Assembly (NCBI GenBank): GCA_963580285.1
Contig: OY757019.1
Location: 66,236,587 to 66,300,586 of the forward strand
DNA from: Lucinisca nassula
Taxonomy: Eukaryota > Mollusca > Bivalvia > Lucinida > Lucinidae
DNA: 64,000 nucleotides
Direction: 5' to 3'
The notes below the pieces were generated by a model that was given only the letters and a program-made list of their open reading frames with translations, ran no database searches and was not told the origin of the DNA. Shown here piece after piece: positions 40,381-52,042 of the stretch (positions are counted from its first letter, which is position 1; each line of letters starts with the position of its first letter). The translations under genes were made by a program, and so were the position numbers.

Positions 40381-40924
40381 GTGGTTTCAGAGAAGAAGTT
40401 GTTTTTTTTTTCATTATAACGTCTGCTGAGTGCAATAACGTTGTAAGTGCAAAATGGCAACATTTCAGGAGAGACAAAAAATGGCATAGAAAACCAAACT
40501 ATAAGCTGGTTTCTTAACTTCATGGTGATTTCTTTGATTTGTGTGTGATGTTTATTGTTTAATAAATGACATTTGAAAAGAAATATTTAGCATTTAAGGG
40601 TTGATACACCAATTCTGTGCCGAGTGTTTTTGGTGCAAAAACCGTGTAAGTGCATCCAGCGCTAAAACGGTGTAACTGTACAAACCTTATTTCTTTGCCT
40701 TTTACATGATAAAGCAGTAAATTAAAGACACTTGGTGGGTAAAAGGTCACATTTTATACATTCTGCATGGTACTTACATGCTTATTCTGAAATATCAAGC
40801 AGCAGGATTCAATATTTTTGAGGTATTAAAAACTTTGCGCAAAAATGGGGTAAGTGCACTTACACTGTTTTTGTGCCAACTTTTTTTCTAAAAGTCAGAG
40901 CAAAAATGGTGTAACTGACATAAA

Positions 40925-43900
40925 ACAAGAGGGCCAAATGGCCCTATATCGCTCACCTGTGTACAAGAAAATCATTAGTGTAGGAGACCACTTGACATTG
41001 CTACATATTAAATATCTAAGCTCAGGCAAAGCGGTGCCCATGCTTATAGACCCTACTGGTTTCATTGGGCGACAGGGCTTGAGATGTAATTCATCTCAAT
41101 GTCTGGTAAAAGTCCCACAAAATTGGAAGAGACATCTCCAAAATGACCTAGCGTTGTCGGGGATGTAAAACCTCAAATCAAACAAAATCTGTGCCTTATG
41201 GTTTTGGAGAAAAGATTTTTTTAAGTTTTTTCCAGTATAAGTCTATAGAAGCTAATGAGCCCTGGGGCTTGGCCAATTTTGACCCAAAGGGCATGGTTGG
41301 CAGTATTTATGTAGGCGACCATTTTGTGTTGCTATATACTAAATATCTAAGGTCTGTACTTCATGGTGTCAAAGAAGATGTTTGAAGCTTTTTCCGTTAT
41401 AAGTTTGTTGGAGTTAAGGAGCCACAGGATTTGGACCCCAGGGGCATGATTGGCAGGATTCATGTAGGCGACCACTCGACATTGCTACATGCTAAATACC
41501 TAAGCTCTGGGACTTATGGTTTCAAAGAAGAAGATTTTTTTCCCCATTTTAAGTTGTTTTTTTTTTTTTTTTTCATTATAAGGGCCCTGTGGTTTCAGAG
41601 AAGAAGATTTTTGAAGTTTCTCCAATTGTAAGTCTATGGAAGCTAAAGAGCCCTGGGGTGGGGCCAATTTGGATCCCAGGGGCATAACTGGCAGGATTTA
41701 TGTAGGTGGCCACTTGACATTGCTACATACTAAAAATCTAAGCTCTGGGCCTTATGGTTTCATAGAAGAAGATTTTTAAGTTTTTTTTTTCATTATAAGT
41801 CTATTGGAGGTGATGAGCTCGGGCGTGGCCAATTTTGACCCCTGGGGCAGGGTTAATAGGATTTATGTAGATGGCTATTCTATGTTGCTAGATACTAAAT
41901 ATCTAAGCTCTGTGCTTCACAGTTTCTGAGAAGAAGATTTTCGAAGCTTTTTCCATTATGAGCTATGGGAGCTAAGGGGCCCCGGGGCGTGGCCCATTTG
42001 GACCCCAAGGCCATAATTAGCAGGAAATATGTAGGTGACCACTTGCTGTTGCTACATGCTAAATATCTAAGCTCTGGGCCCTGTGGTTTCAGAGAAGAAG
42101 ATTTTTGAAGCTTTTTTTTTCCATTATGAGTCTATGGGAGCTAAGGGGGTCCCAGGGTGTGGCCCATTTGGACCCCAGGGGCATGATTGGCAGGATTTAT
42201 GTAGGTGACCACTTGTCATTGCTACATGGTAAATATCTAAGCTCTGGGTCCTGTGGTTTCAGAGAAGAAGATTTTTGAAGTTTTTGTTTTTTTTTCAATT
42301 ATGAGCCTATAGGAGCTAAGGGGCCCCGGGGCGTGGCCCTTTTGGACCCCAGGGGCATGATTGGCAGGAATTATGCAGGTGACCACTTGCCGTTGCTACC
42401 TGCTAAATATCTAAACTCTGGGCCCTGTGGTTTCAGAGAAGAAGATTTATGAAGCTTTTTTTGAATATGAGTCTATGGGAGCAAAGGGGCCCCGGCGCGT
42501 GGCCCGTTTGGACCCCAGGGGCATGATTGGCAGGAATTATGTAGGTCACCACTTGCCGTTGGTACATGCTAAATATCTAAACTCTGGGCCCTGTGGTTTC
42601 AGAGAAGAAGATTTATGAAGCTTTTTTTTTTTTTTCAATTATTAGTCTATGTGAGCTAAGGGGCCCCGGGGCATGGCCCATTTGGACCCTAGGGGCATGA
42701 TTGGCAGGATTTATATAGGTGACAACTTGCCGTTGCTACATGCCAAATACCTCAGCTCTGGGCCCTGTGGTTTCAGAGAAGAAGATTTATGAAGCTTTTT
42801 TCCATTATGAGTCTATAGGAGCTAAAGGCCCCGGCGGGTGGCCTTTTGGACCCCAGGGGCATGATTGCGGGAATTATGTAGGTGACCACTTGCCGTTGCT
42901 TCATGCTAAATATCTAAGCTCTTGGCCCTGTGGTTTCCGAGAAGAAGATTTATGAAGCTTTTGGTTCCATTATGAGTCTATGGGAGCGAAGGGGCCCTGG
43001 GGCGTCGCCCATTTGGAACCCAGGGGCATGATTGGCAGGAATTATGTAGGTGACCACTGGCTGTTGCTACATGCTAAATATCTAAGCTCTCGGCCCTGTG
43101 GTTTCAGAGAAGAAGATTTTTGAGGATTTTTTTCCATTATGCGTCTTTAGGAGCTAAGGGGCCCCGGGGTGTGGCCAATTTGGCCCCCAGGGGCATGATT
43201 GGCAGGAATAATGTAGGTGACCACTAGCCATTGCTACATGCCAAATATCTCAGCTCTGGGCACTGTGGTTTCAGAGAAGAAGATTTTTGAAGCTTTTTTT
43301 CCATTATGAGTCTATAGGAGCTAAAGGGCCCCGGCGCATGGCCCGTTTGGACCCCAGGGGCATGATTGGCAGGAATTATGTAGGACACCACTTGCCGTTG
43401 GTACATGCTAAATATCTAAACTCTGGGCCCTGTGGTTTCAGAGAAGAAGATTTATGAAGCTTTTTTTTTTCAATTATTAGTCTATGTGAGCTAAGGGGCC
43501 CCGGGGCGTGACCCATTTGGACCCTAGGGGCATGATTGGCAGGATTTATGTAGGTGACAACTTGCCGTTGCTACATGCCAAATACCTCAGCTCTGGGCCC
43601 TGTGGTTTCAGAGAAGAAGATTTTTGAAGCTTTTTTCCATTATGAGTCTATAGGAGCTAAAGGGCCCCGGCGGGTGGCCTTTTGGACCCCAGGGGCATGA
43701 TTGGCAGGAATTATGTAGGTGACCACTTGCCGTAGCTACATGCTAAATAACTAAGCTCTTGGCCCTGTGGTTTCCGAGAAGAAGATTTTTGAAGCTTTTT
43801 GTTCCATTATGAGTCTATGGGAGCGAAGGGGCCCCGGGGCGTCGCCCATTTGGAACCCAGGGGCATGATTGGCAGGAATTATGTAGGTGACCACTGGCCG

Positions 43901-44572
43901 TTGCTACATGCTAAATATCTAAGCTCTCGGCCCTGTGGTTTCAGAGAAGAAGATTTTTGAAGATTTTTTTCCATTATGCGTCTTTAAGAGCTAAGGGGCC
44001 CCGGGGTGTGGCCAATTTGGCCCCCAGGGGCATGATTGGCAGGAATAATGTAGGTGACCACTAGCCATTGCTACATGCCAAATATCTCAGCTCTGGGCAC
44101 CGTGGTTTCAGAGAAGAAGATTTTTGAAGCTTTTTTTCCATTAGGAGTCTATGGGAGCGAAGGGACCCCGGGGCGTGGCCAATTTGGACCCCAGGGGCAT
44201 GAATGGCAGGAATTATGTAGGTGACCACTGGCCGTTAATACATGCTTAATATCTAAGCTCTGGGCCCTGTGGTTTCAGAGAAGAAGATAATTTTAATTTT
44301 TTCCCATTGTAAGTCTATGGGAGCTATATGTTGTCATGGCAACCAGAATTCCAATCTGATCAGCCCAAAAACCTTATGCAGCCTTTCCCCCTACCTGATG
44401 ATGCTTCTCATGAAATTTGATCAAGATTGACCATGGGGTATTAGAGATAAACTTATTTGAAATTGTTTACGGACACACGGACACACGCACGGACGGACGC
44501 ACGCACGCACAACGGACGACGGACAAAAAGTGATCACAAAAGCTCACCTTGTCACTACGTGACAGGTGAGCT
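40925..44572 (+). mobile_element. Complete ACAAGA-type element with ~19-unit array
   Basis: The 5' end ACAAGAGGGCCAAATGGCCC, with ATCGCTCACCTGTG; the array of about 165-bp units runs from about 41200 to 44290 (GGGGCATGATTGGCAGGAAT, GTAGGTGACCACTTGCCGTT); then GTTGTCATGGCAAC, GACGGACGCACGCACGCAC and the terminal hairpin 44541-44572. Two long blocks within the array (about 42560-43200 and 43340-43980) are near-identical, a recent internal duplication. A SINE-D sits near the start. Confidence 0.82.
41024..41187 (+). mobile_element. SINE-D, 5'-truncated
   Basis: AGGCAAAGCGGTGCCCATGC through GGTTTCATTGGGCGACAGG to ACCTCAAATCAAACAAA. It breaks the unit text AAGCTC ... TCTGTGCC of the host array. 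Only the 3' half of the family is present. Confidence 0.78.
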
Positions 44573-45033
44573 AAAAATCCAAAATGCTGAAATAAATCAT
44601 GTTTGAGGTAGAATTTAGCTGTAGAACTTATTTACCAAGTGTGTCAGGTCCTAAGGCACCCATTTATGAAAAAAAATTATTTTGGCCAAAATGTCAGTTA
44701 CACCGTTATTGCACTCAACAGACGATAAGTATTTGGGGGCTAAGGGGCCCCGGGCATGGCCAGTTTAGATCCCAGGGGAATGATTGGCACAATTTATGTA
44801 GGGGACCACTTGACATTGCTACATGCTTCATATGTAAGCTCTGGGCCTTGTGGTTTCAGAGAAGAAGATTTTTTAAGCTTTTTTCCCATTGTAAGTCTAT
44901 CGGAGCTATATGTTGCCATGGCAACACCAGTTTCAATCTGAATTGCCCCAAAACATACTGCATCTTTTCCCCCAACCGGATAATGCTTCTCATGAAATTT
45001 AATCGTGATTGGCCATGTGGTTGTAAAGATATA

Positions 45034-46167
45034 CAGTTGACTCTCGTTATCTCGACCCCGCTTATCTCGACCCTATCGCTTATGTCGAACCGATTTCTAA
45101 GTCCCGTACATTTCCCCTATATCTTTATTGTATTTCAACTTCGCATGTGTCGAACTACTTTTAAGTCGACACTTCGGCTATCTCGCCCATCATTTTCAGT
45201 CCCTGAATGTTTTTTTCACTGTTTTTACTACTGCGTATCTCGAACCGGGATTCTTGACGTAATGAAAAAAATGAAACACTAAAAAAAAAAACATGCGTCC
45301 GGTCCTTCAATTTTGTAATAGGCCTTTAGAAAAGAATTCATCAATACTCACAATGTTGTTAATTATCCAATTTGTCCAGGTGTGTTTGCAATTAAAATTA
45401 GCACACACAATACCTTTTCGGCTACTAAGAAAATCATGTGCGTGTAATTAAGACTGACACACGGTGCTCAACCTTTAATCTTACACCGTCTCGTGTCAAT
45501 GATTTGCAAGATTTCCGTGATAAAAGGCGGCGTTGTCTTTCTTGCAGAAATGTCAAAGAAAGTGACAAATGTTGTGATAATCTCGGCGTGTTAAAAATGC
45601 AGTTCGGAACAATTCACGTGTATCGTTGTTAACCCGTCTGTAAATGCAAATCCATGTACAAACAGTGTAGATCCAAAAGGGATGGCTCATAATGAGCTTT
45701 CGCTGCAGGACCTAAACTGTTTGCCATAGTGACGGTTAATCAGTTAGAGGGGTGATGAGTCAAACTACAGTATGACTTATATAGCATGTACTGCTCTCCG
45801 AAGTAATATAAGCATTGCATTCACAAGCGGGAACCAGTCTGTTTAGTATCTAACTATATTTAGCGTATTTGGAAACCCAGATTTGTAGGAATTTAAAGAC
45901 AACAAAATACCTGAGAAATCTATCAGTTTTATTTATTTATTAATTTGTTCATAAACGCTGTACTCTGACCAGCTCCAGTACTTTCATAAACAAGTTTTTA
46001 AACCGCAGTAAACCGTTCATGTAAGAATTACCAAGAATACCAAGCATATCATGGCAAACAATGTGTTCTGACATACATGTGACGTCACACTTTGGTTATC
46101 TCGTACTACGGATAACTCGAACTTTTTTATCCGGTCCCGTGAGGTTCGAGATAACGAGAGTCGACTG
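45034..46167. mobile_element. pogo/Tc1-like non-autonomous element
   Basis: Ends: CAGTTGACTCTCGTTATCTC on the left and, read inward, CAGTCGACTCTCGTTATCTC on the right, flanked by TA (45032-45033 and 46168-46169). The left subterminal repeats TATCTCGAACC-like text several times. CAGT- ends with TCTCGAA phrases and TA duplication fit the pogo/Tigger branch of Tc1/mariner (inference). The 1.13 kb interior has no transposase; the frame at 45438-45632 has no known motif. The host sequence without the insert is at 55020-55050. Confidence 0.8.
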
Positions 46168-46252
46168 TATTTATTTGAAAAATGGGAACGTACGCCTGAT
46201 GCCAGACCATTGGCATACTAATACCTAACATGAGCCTTTGGCTCAGGTGAGC

Positions 46253-47403
46253 TAATAATACTAGCGGTTTCAGAGAAGAAGATTATTTAAGCTTTTCTTT
46301 CCATTATAAGTGTTTGGGGGCTAAGGGCCCCCAGGTGTGGCCAGTTTAGACCCCAGGGGCATGCAGGGGTCATCCTAGGACCAGGAAGCATGGAGAAGTG
46401 ACTTCTCCCTCCAGCCCTGACAAGACGAAATGAGTCACAAGAGGGAGAAAGCAGCAGATGACAAACTTCCATTTTGTCTTTTAATAGAGAGACAATTTCT
46501 TGGAGGAATGATCAAAGAACAAGCACTGACCAATAGATCGGTGTTAAATACCCACCTAGCACCTGGCAGAAAAAACAATGTTCAGAATACCCGCATAGCA
46601 AAACATCTGACATACATTTACTTGTACTCTTACCCACTTCCCTTATCTTTTTTTTTTTTCAGGGAAGGGGGATGCTTGCATGATTGCCGTTATGAAATGC
46701 TACATACTGTAAGTATTTTATAAGTTATACTGCATGTTGTTTATGTTTGTCTATAGTTGAAAATTTGTGCATGTATCTTACTTGATTTCTGTTTCTTAGT
46801 TTTTATCCAGTGAATAATAAATAAGTAAACTTCCAAAATGTTTGTTGTGTTGTTCTTTTGTGATCAATCAAGCGCCCCAAATCTAGGGAACTTACTGCAA
46901 TAGTCTTGCAGTTTGGATAGCTTCATCTGTAGATCTGTAAACAAAGCTAAAGATCGTTAGAAAATATCAGCGTCTGCTCCGCTCTGTTTTGGCGGGAAAA
47001 ATAATCAGCCCGTCCACCTGTCGGAGGCCAAAAAGCATGCACAAATTTTCATTGATGTCATGTGGGGCATATTTCTTTCACCCGTTAAAAACAGCAAAAT
47101 ATTTATCTCGGGTTTAAGTAGAAAATGTCACTATTTAATACCCGAGTTCTATGATTAATACATGAATAACGGTTTACAGACACGTAGACAAAAAAGCAGC
47201 GTCACTCAGCTTTGCTCTGTTTCGGCGGGAATAATATTTAGCGTCTACATGTGTCAATTACCAAGGGATCAAATAAGATAAAACTGACTAGTTTTCACAC
47301 CTTGTCACATTGTTAATTGTCGGCTTATCAGTAAGGCCCGCCTCGGGTGTAAACATGGTGTTGGGACTTGAGCAAATCAGCGATCAGGGGAGTATAATTA
47401 TTA
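46253..47403. other. Partial array unit, hAT-like left end and unassigned DNA
   Basis: 46262-46363 is one more unit of the array type. At 46364 CAGGGGTCATCCTAGGACC begins abruptly; a similar inverted end closes at 53712, so a hAT-like left end is possible. From about 46440 to 47403 nothing is assignable except a loose repeat of GCTCTGTTTTGGCGGGAAAA / GCTCTGTTTCGGCGGGAATA (about 46980 and 47215). Confidence 0.4.
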
Positions 47404-48312
47404 ACAAGAGCACCGCAAGCGGGTGCCAACGCTCGTCTGCAGTTTCTTTTAGAAAACAAAAGTTCTAAGTCAAATCAAATTGCAAGATGGAGTTATAAAA
47501 CTTGTAGGGAATGTAGCTCTTGTGATGGTGAGTATGTGTATGAAGTTTCATGAAGGTAGGCCAAATACTTTTGGAAATATGGTCAAGGTTAAGTTTTTTG
47601 GTTAATTTTTCGAAAAATAGGTCAAAGTTCAAAGGTCAAGGTCACAGGTCAAAAAGCGTGGTATGACTGAAAAGGACTTGTCCCAAGGAACATTCATGTG
47701 AAGTTGGAAGGCTCTGTTGTGAATAGTATTGAAATAAGAGACAAAAACAATTTAAAAAAAACGGAGAGAAAAGGGGAGATAATTCAATCAAATTGCAAGA
47801 TGGAGTTATAAAACTTGTAGGGAATGTAGCTCTTGTGATGTTGAGTATGTGTATGAAGTTTCATGAAGGTAGGCCAAATACTTTTGGAAATATGGTCAAG
47901 GTTAAGGTTTTCGGTTAAATTTTCGAAAAATAGGTCAAAGTTCAAAGGTCAAGGTCACAGATCAAAAAGTGTGGTATCACTGAAAAGGTCTTGTCCCAAG
48001 GAACATTCATGTGAAGTTTGAAGGCTCTGTTGTGAATAGTATTAAAATGAGAGCAAAAAATGTGTTTCAGAAAAAAATTGGAAAAGGGGAGATAATTCAG
48101 CCAAAATCAACAATGTTGTTATGGTCCTTGGTCAAAATGTAGCTCTTGTGATGATGAGTGTGTGTATGAAGTTTCATGAGGCTAGGTCTAATACTTTTTA
48201 AGTTATAGCCAAGGCTAAGTTTTTTTGGAACGACGACGCCAGACGACAACGACAACGCAGACGCCGGAGTGATGACAATAGCTTGAAAGTTTTTTTTTCA
48301 AAAAAACAGACG
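47404..48312 (+). mobile_element. CGCAAGCG-headed ACAAGA-type element, uninterrupted
   Basis: ACAAGAGCACCGCAAGCGGG opens with a GCACC-GCAAG-CGGGTGC stem-loop; three body units share TTGTAGGGAATGTAGCTCTT or TGAGTATGTGTATGAAGTTT; it ends GACAACGCAGACGCCGGAGT, GATGACAATAGCTTGAAAG, poly-T and AACTAATAAAAATG. It is the intact counterpart of 4816-9173 and carries the empty site for the 3.4 kb insertion at about 47751-47765. Confidence 0.78.
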
Positions 48313-48893
48313 AACTAATAAAAATGTATGCAAACATCACTTTTCTTCCTTTTATTTGAAACATTATTGAATTTCTCACTTTTTATCACCATGTTTGCAA
48401 CTTGTATGATGGTTGCATTTTATTATCATCATTTAATACCAGTCGTTCTTTTCATATCGCTATATCATACCTGTGCAGGTGTGTATTGCAATTTACCTGT
48501 ATACCGGTTTATCCTGACAGCCCTAGCGTAAATACACTAATGGTTAACGGCATAAGTATTTTACTGCGGTAAACACTAAAATGGTCGGTTGGCGGAAAAC
48601 TACTGTAGGAAAATTATCGTGTCAGGAGATCATGGCCATCGGACGGGAGACTGGGTTCGAAATCTGGATATTCCGAAGAAATCGGGAGATATCACATGTA
48701 TGCTGAAAAGCGCTAAAGGGAAACAACCGATATAGTCTCGTGGTAATGTTTCACGTTGTGCAGTCGGGTGGGAGTTTCGGTCTGTGCGAACCGTGATATG
48801 CCGGCAAGTTGCTGCAGATGCAATGGTGCTGTTTTCTTTTTTGGTCTTTTTTTTTAGCTTTTTTTGTTTTTTTGTTCTTTTCATCTATCATAT
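48313..48893. other. Unassigned spacer
   Basis: No repeat or gene is identified. The sequence is T-rich toward 48835-48885. The forward frame at 48328-48531 is hydrophobic (FFLLFETLLNFSLFITMFAT) but has no family signature, so I do not call it. Confidence 0.35.
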
Positions 48894-51800
48894 CAGACAT
48901 GGTGTAATTGTAATCAGTAATCGATTACAATGTATTCGATTACAAATTTTGATCAATCAAAATGTAATTTGTAATTATTGATTTTTATGATTACAAGTAA
49001 TTGTAATTGAATACAATTCAAAACGGCTTGTAATCGTGCATACTTCTATGAATAATTTATGATTACAATTACAATTTAGAATTCAAATAGAAAAAAAGGA
49101 GAAAATGACAGAATAAAAACTGTTTGAAGTGATTAAGGACACTCAGTATATGACTGACCACTTAATAGTCAGGCCATGGCCTCTGGCACTGAGACATTCA
49201 AATATTCTGTTTGAAGTGATTAAGGATACTCAGTATATGACTGACCACTAAATGGTCAGGCCATGGCCTCTGGCACTGAGACATTCATATATTATGTTGA
49301 AGTGATTAAGGACAATTAGTATATGACTGACCACTAAATGGTCAGGCCATGGCCTCTGGCACTGAGACATTCAAATATTCTGTTTGAAGTGATTAAGGAC
49401 ACTCAGTATATGACTGACCACTAAATGGTCAGGCCATGGCCTCTGGCACTGAGACATTCAAATATTCTGTTTGAAGTAATTAAGGACACTCAGTATATGA
49501 CTGACCACTTAATTGTCAGGCCATGGCCTCTGGCACTGAGACATTCAAATATTCTGTTTGAAGTGATTAAGGACACTCAGAATATGACTGACCACTAAAT
49601 GGTTAGGCCATGGCCTCTGGCACTGAGACATTCAAATATTCTGTTTGAAGTGATTAAGGACACTCAGTATATGACTTAAAGTACCACTTAATGGTCAGGC
49701 CATGCCCTCTGGCACTGAGACACTCAAATATTCTGTTTGAAGTGATTAAGGACAATTAGTATATGACTGACCACTAAATGGTCAGGCCATGGCCTCTGGC
49801 ACTGAGACATTCAAATATTCTGTTCGAAGTGATTAAGGACAATTAGTATATGATTGACCACTAAATGGTCAGGCCATGGCCTCTGGCACTGAGACATTCA
49901 AATATTCTGTTTGAAGTGATTAAGGACACTCAGTATATGACTTACCACTTAATGGTCAGGCCATGGCCTCTGGCACTGAGACATTCAAATATTCTGTTTG
50001 AAGTGATTAAGGACAATTAGTATATGACTGACCACTAAATGGTCAGGCCATGGCCTCTGGCACTGAGACATTCAAATATTCTGTTTGAAGTGATTAAGGA
50101 CACTCAGTATATGACTGACCATTAAATGGTCAGGTCATGGCCTCTGGCACTGAGACATTCATATATTATGTTGAAGTGATTAAGGACACTCAGTATATGA
50201 CTGACCACTAAATGGTCAGGCCATGGCCTCTGGCACTGAGACATTCATATATTATGTTGAAGTGATTAAGGACACTCAGTATATGACTTACCACTTAATG
50301 GTCAGGTCATGGCCTCTGGCACTGAGACATTCAAATATTCTGTTTGAAGTGATTAAGGACACTCAGTATATGACTGACCACTTAATGGTCAGGCCATGGC
50401 CTCTAGCACTGAGACATTCAAATATTCTGTTTGAAGTGATTAAGGACACTCAGTATATGACTGACCACTTAATAGTCAGGTCATGGCCTCTGGCACTGAG
50501 ACATTCAAATATTCTGTTTGAAGTGATTAAGGACACTCAGTATATGACTGACCACTAAATAGTCAGGCCATGGCCTCTGGCACTGAGACATTCAAATATT
50601 CTGTTTGAAGTGATTAAGGACACTCAGTATATGACTGACCACTTAATGGTCAGGTCATGGCCTCTGGCACTGAGACATTCAAATATTCTGTTTGAAGTGA
50701 TTAAGGACACTCAGTATATGACTTACCACTTAATGGTCAGGCCATGGCCTCTGGCATTGAGACATTCAAATATTCTGTTTGAAGTGATTAAGGACAATTA
50801 GTATATGACTGACCACTAAATGGTCAGGCCATGGCCTCTGGCACTGAGACATTCAAATATTCTGTTTGAAGTGATTAAGGACAATTAGTATATGACTGAC
50901 CACTAAATGGTCAGGCCATGGCCTCTGGCACTGAGACATTCAAATATTCTGTTTGAAGTGATTAAGGACACTCAGTATATGACTTACCACTTAATGGTCA
51001 GGCCATGGCCTCTGGCACTGAGACATTCAAATATTCTGTTTGAAGTGATTAAGGACAATTAGTATATGACTGACCACTAAATGGTCAGGCCATGGCCTCT
51101 GGCACTGAGACATTCAAATATTCTGTTTGAAGTGATTAAGGACAATTAGTATATGACAGACCACTAAATGGTCAGGCCATGGCCTCTGGCACTGAGACAT
51201 TCATATATTCTGTTTGAAGTGATTAAGGACACTCAGTATATGACTTACCACTTAATGGTCAGGTCATGGCCTCTGGCACTGAGACATTCAAATATTCTGT
51301 TTGTAGTGATTAAGGACACTCAGTACATGACTGACCACTTAATGGTCAGGCCATGGCCTCTGGCACTGAGACATTCAAATATTCTGTTTGAAGTGATTAA
51401 GGATACTCAGTACATGACTGACCACTTAATGGTCAGGTCATGGCCTCTGGCACTGAGACATTCAAATATTCTGTTTATGTTATATCTTAAGTAAAAACAT
51501 TGTTTGCATATGCTTGTCTGCGAAAAATTAGCAACATGATGTTATTTTTGCTTGTTTTTAATTACCATGCTGGTTTAATGATGTGCACATTAAAATCTTT
51601 GTCACTGATGAAACTGTTACTTTCCTTTTTGCATCTTTATATGTATCACTGTTTGCCTTAAGCCAGACCAAATTATGCAAAAGTTAAGTGAATGGTCAAA
51701 AACAAGCTGCTGTCTGTGAAACATTGAATGGTACCAAGAGGAAGAGGAAAAAAACACCAATACTAGAGAAATACCAGTAGTAGACTAAATGAAAGAAAAT

Positions 51801-52042
51801 GAAGCTTTTGAGAAGCTTAAATTGATAATTAAACAGCTTATTAATTTAAACTAGAATTTTTTGGACTGGAACAATGCAAAGTAATTGTAATTGTAATCAA
51901 TTACATTGCAATGTAATTGTAATCAAATACATTCATGAAAAATGTAATTGTAAAATTTTTGTATTTGTAATCATGAAATTACGAATTACATGTAATTGTA
52001 ATTGTATTCGAATACATTTGCATCCAATCGGCCCCAAGTCTG
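48894..52042. mobile_element. hAT-like element carrying a minisatellite
   Basis: The left end CAGACATGGTGTAATTGTAA and the right end CAGACTTGGGGCCGATTGG (read inward) are followed on both sides by palindromic GTAATTGTAATCAATTAC text (48901-49075 and 51880-52020). Flanking octamers TATCATAT and TCCTATAT agree at five of eight positions. The centre is an 87-bp tandem array, then about 400 bp of unique sequence. It has no transposase. CAG ends and octamer flanks suggest hAT; the weak duplication lowers confidence. Confidence 0.65.
49120..51478 (+). repeat. 87-bp minisatellite, about 27 copies
   Basis: The unit reads TGTTTGAAGTGATTAAGGAC, ACTCAGTATATGACTGACCA, CTTAATGGTCAGGCCATGGC and CTCTGGCACTGAGACATTCA. 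Two main variants alternate: ACTCAG plus CACTTAATGG, and AATTAG plus CACTAAATGG. Because 87 is a multiple of three the same frame reads through many units as a 29-residue repeat (FEVIKDTQYMTDHLMVRPWP), but the AATTAG variant gives a stop, so I do not regard it as coding. Confidence 0.96.

Larger units (their letters stand above)
40419..44729. mobile_element. TA-flanked TIR element carrying a nested 3.6 kb element
   Basis: The left end ACGTCTGCTGAGTGCAATAA and its right inverted partner TCGTCTGTTGAGTGCAATAA lie in CATTATA ... TAAGT context, so a TA target is likely; the continuous host unit reads CATTATAAGTCTATGG elsewhere. Its own sequence is about 505 bp on the left (with several GGTGTAACTG phrases) and 155 bp on the right. 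The rest is an inserted ACAAGA-type element. No transposase is visible. Confidence 0.65.
38893..46252 (+). mobile_element. ACAAGA-type host element cut by at least six insertions
   Basis: Start: ACAAGAGGCTCAATGAGCC with a GGCTC/GAGCC hairpin, then CCGCTCACCTGAGG. End: TGAGCCTTTGGCTCAGGTGA and GCTAATAA at 46252. Between them its unit text (GACATTGCTACATACTTAAT, GGTTTCAGAGAAGA, CATTATAAGT) appears at 38990-39117, 39995-40418, 44730-45031 and 46168-46252, separated by SINE-C (with SINE-E inside), SINE-D, SINE-E, a 4.3 kb TIR element and a pogo-like element. That these pieces are one element is inference from phase and order. Confidence 0.55.

Noticed and set aside
39474..40523. Conserved protein GTGGHRFDPGPGHTKVVKNG on the reverse strand
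   Set aside because: This is the translation of SINE-E; its two occurrences coincide with two SINE copies with target duplications.
44599..45282. Longest open frame (227 residues, + strand) as a gene
   Set aside because: It runs across the right end of a TIR element, a tandem array unit and into the pogo-like element; composition changes at each boundary and no domain is visible.
48328..48531. Small hydrophobic membrane protein
   Set aside because: Only 67 residues, T-rich DNA naturally gives hydrophobic frames, and there is no homologue, splice or promoter evidence I can see.
50223..51494. 29-residue repeat protein encoded by the minisatellite
   Set aside because: The frame is open only because the unit is 87 bp; the AATTAG variant units introduce stops, and it lies within a non-autonomous transposon.
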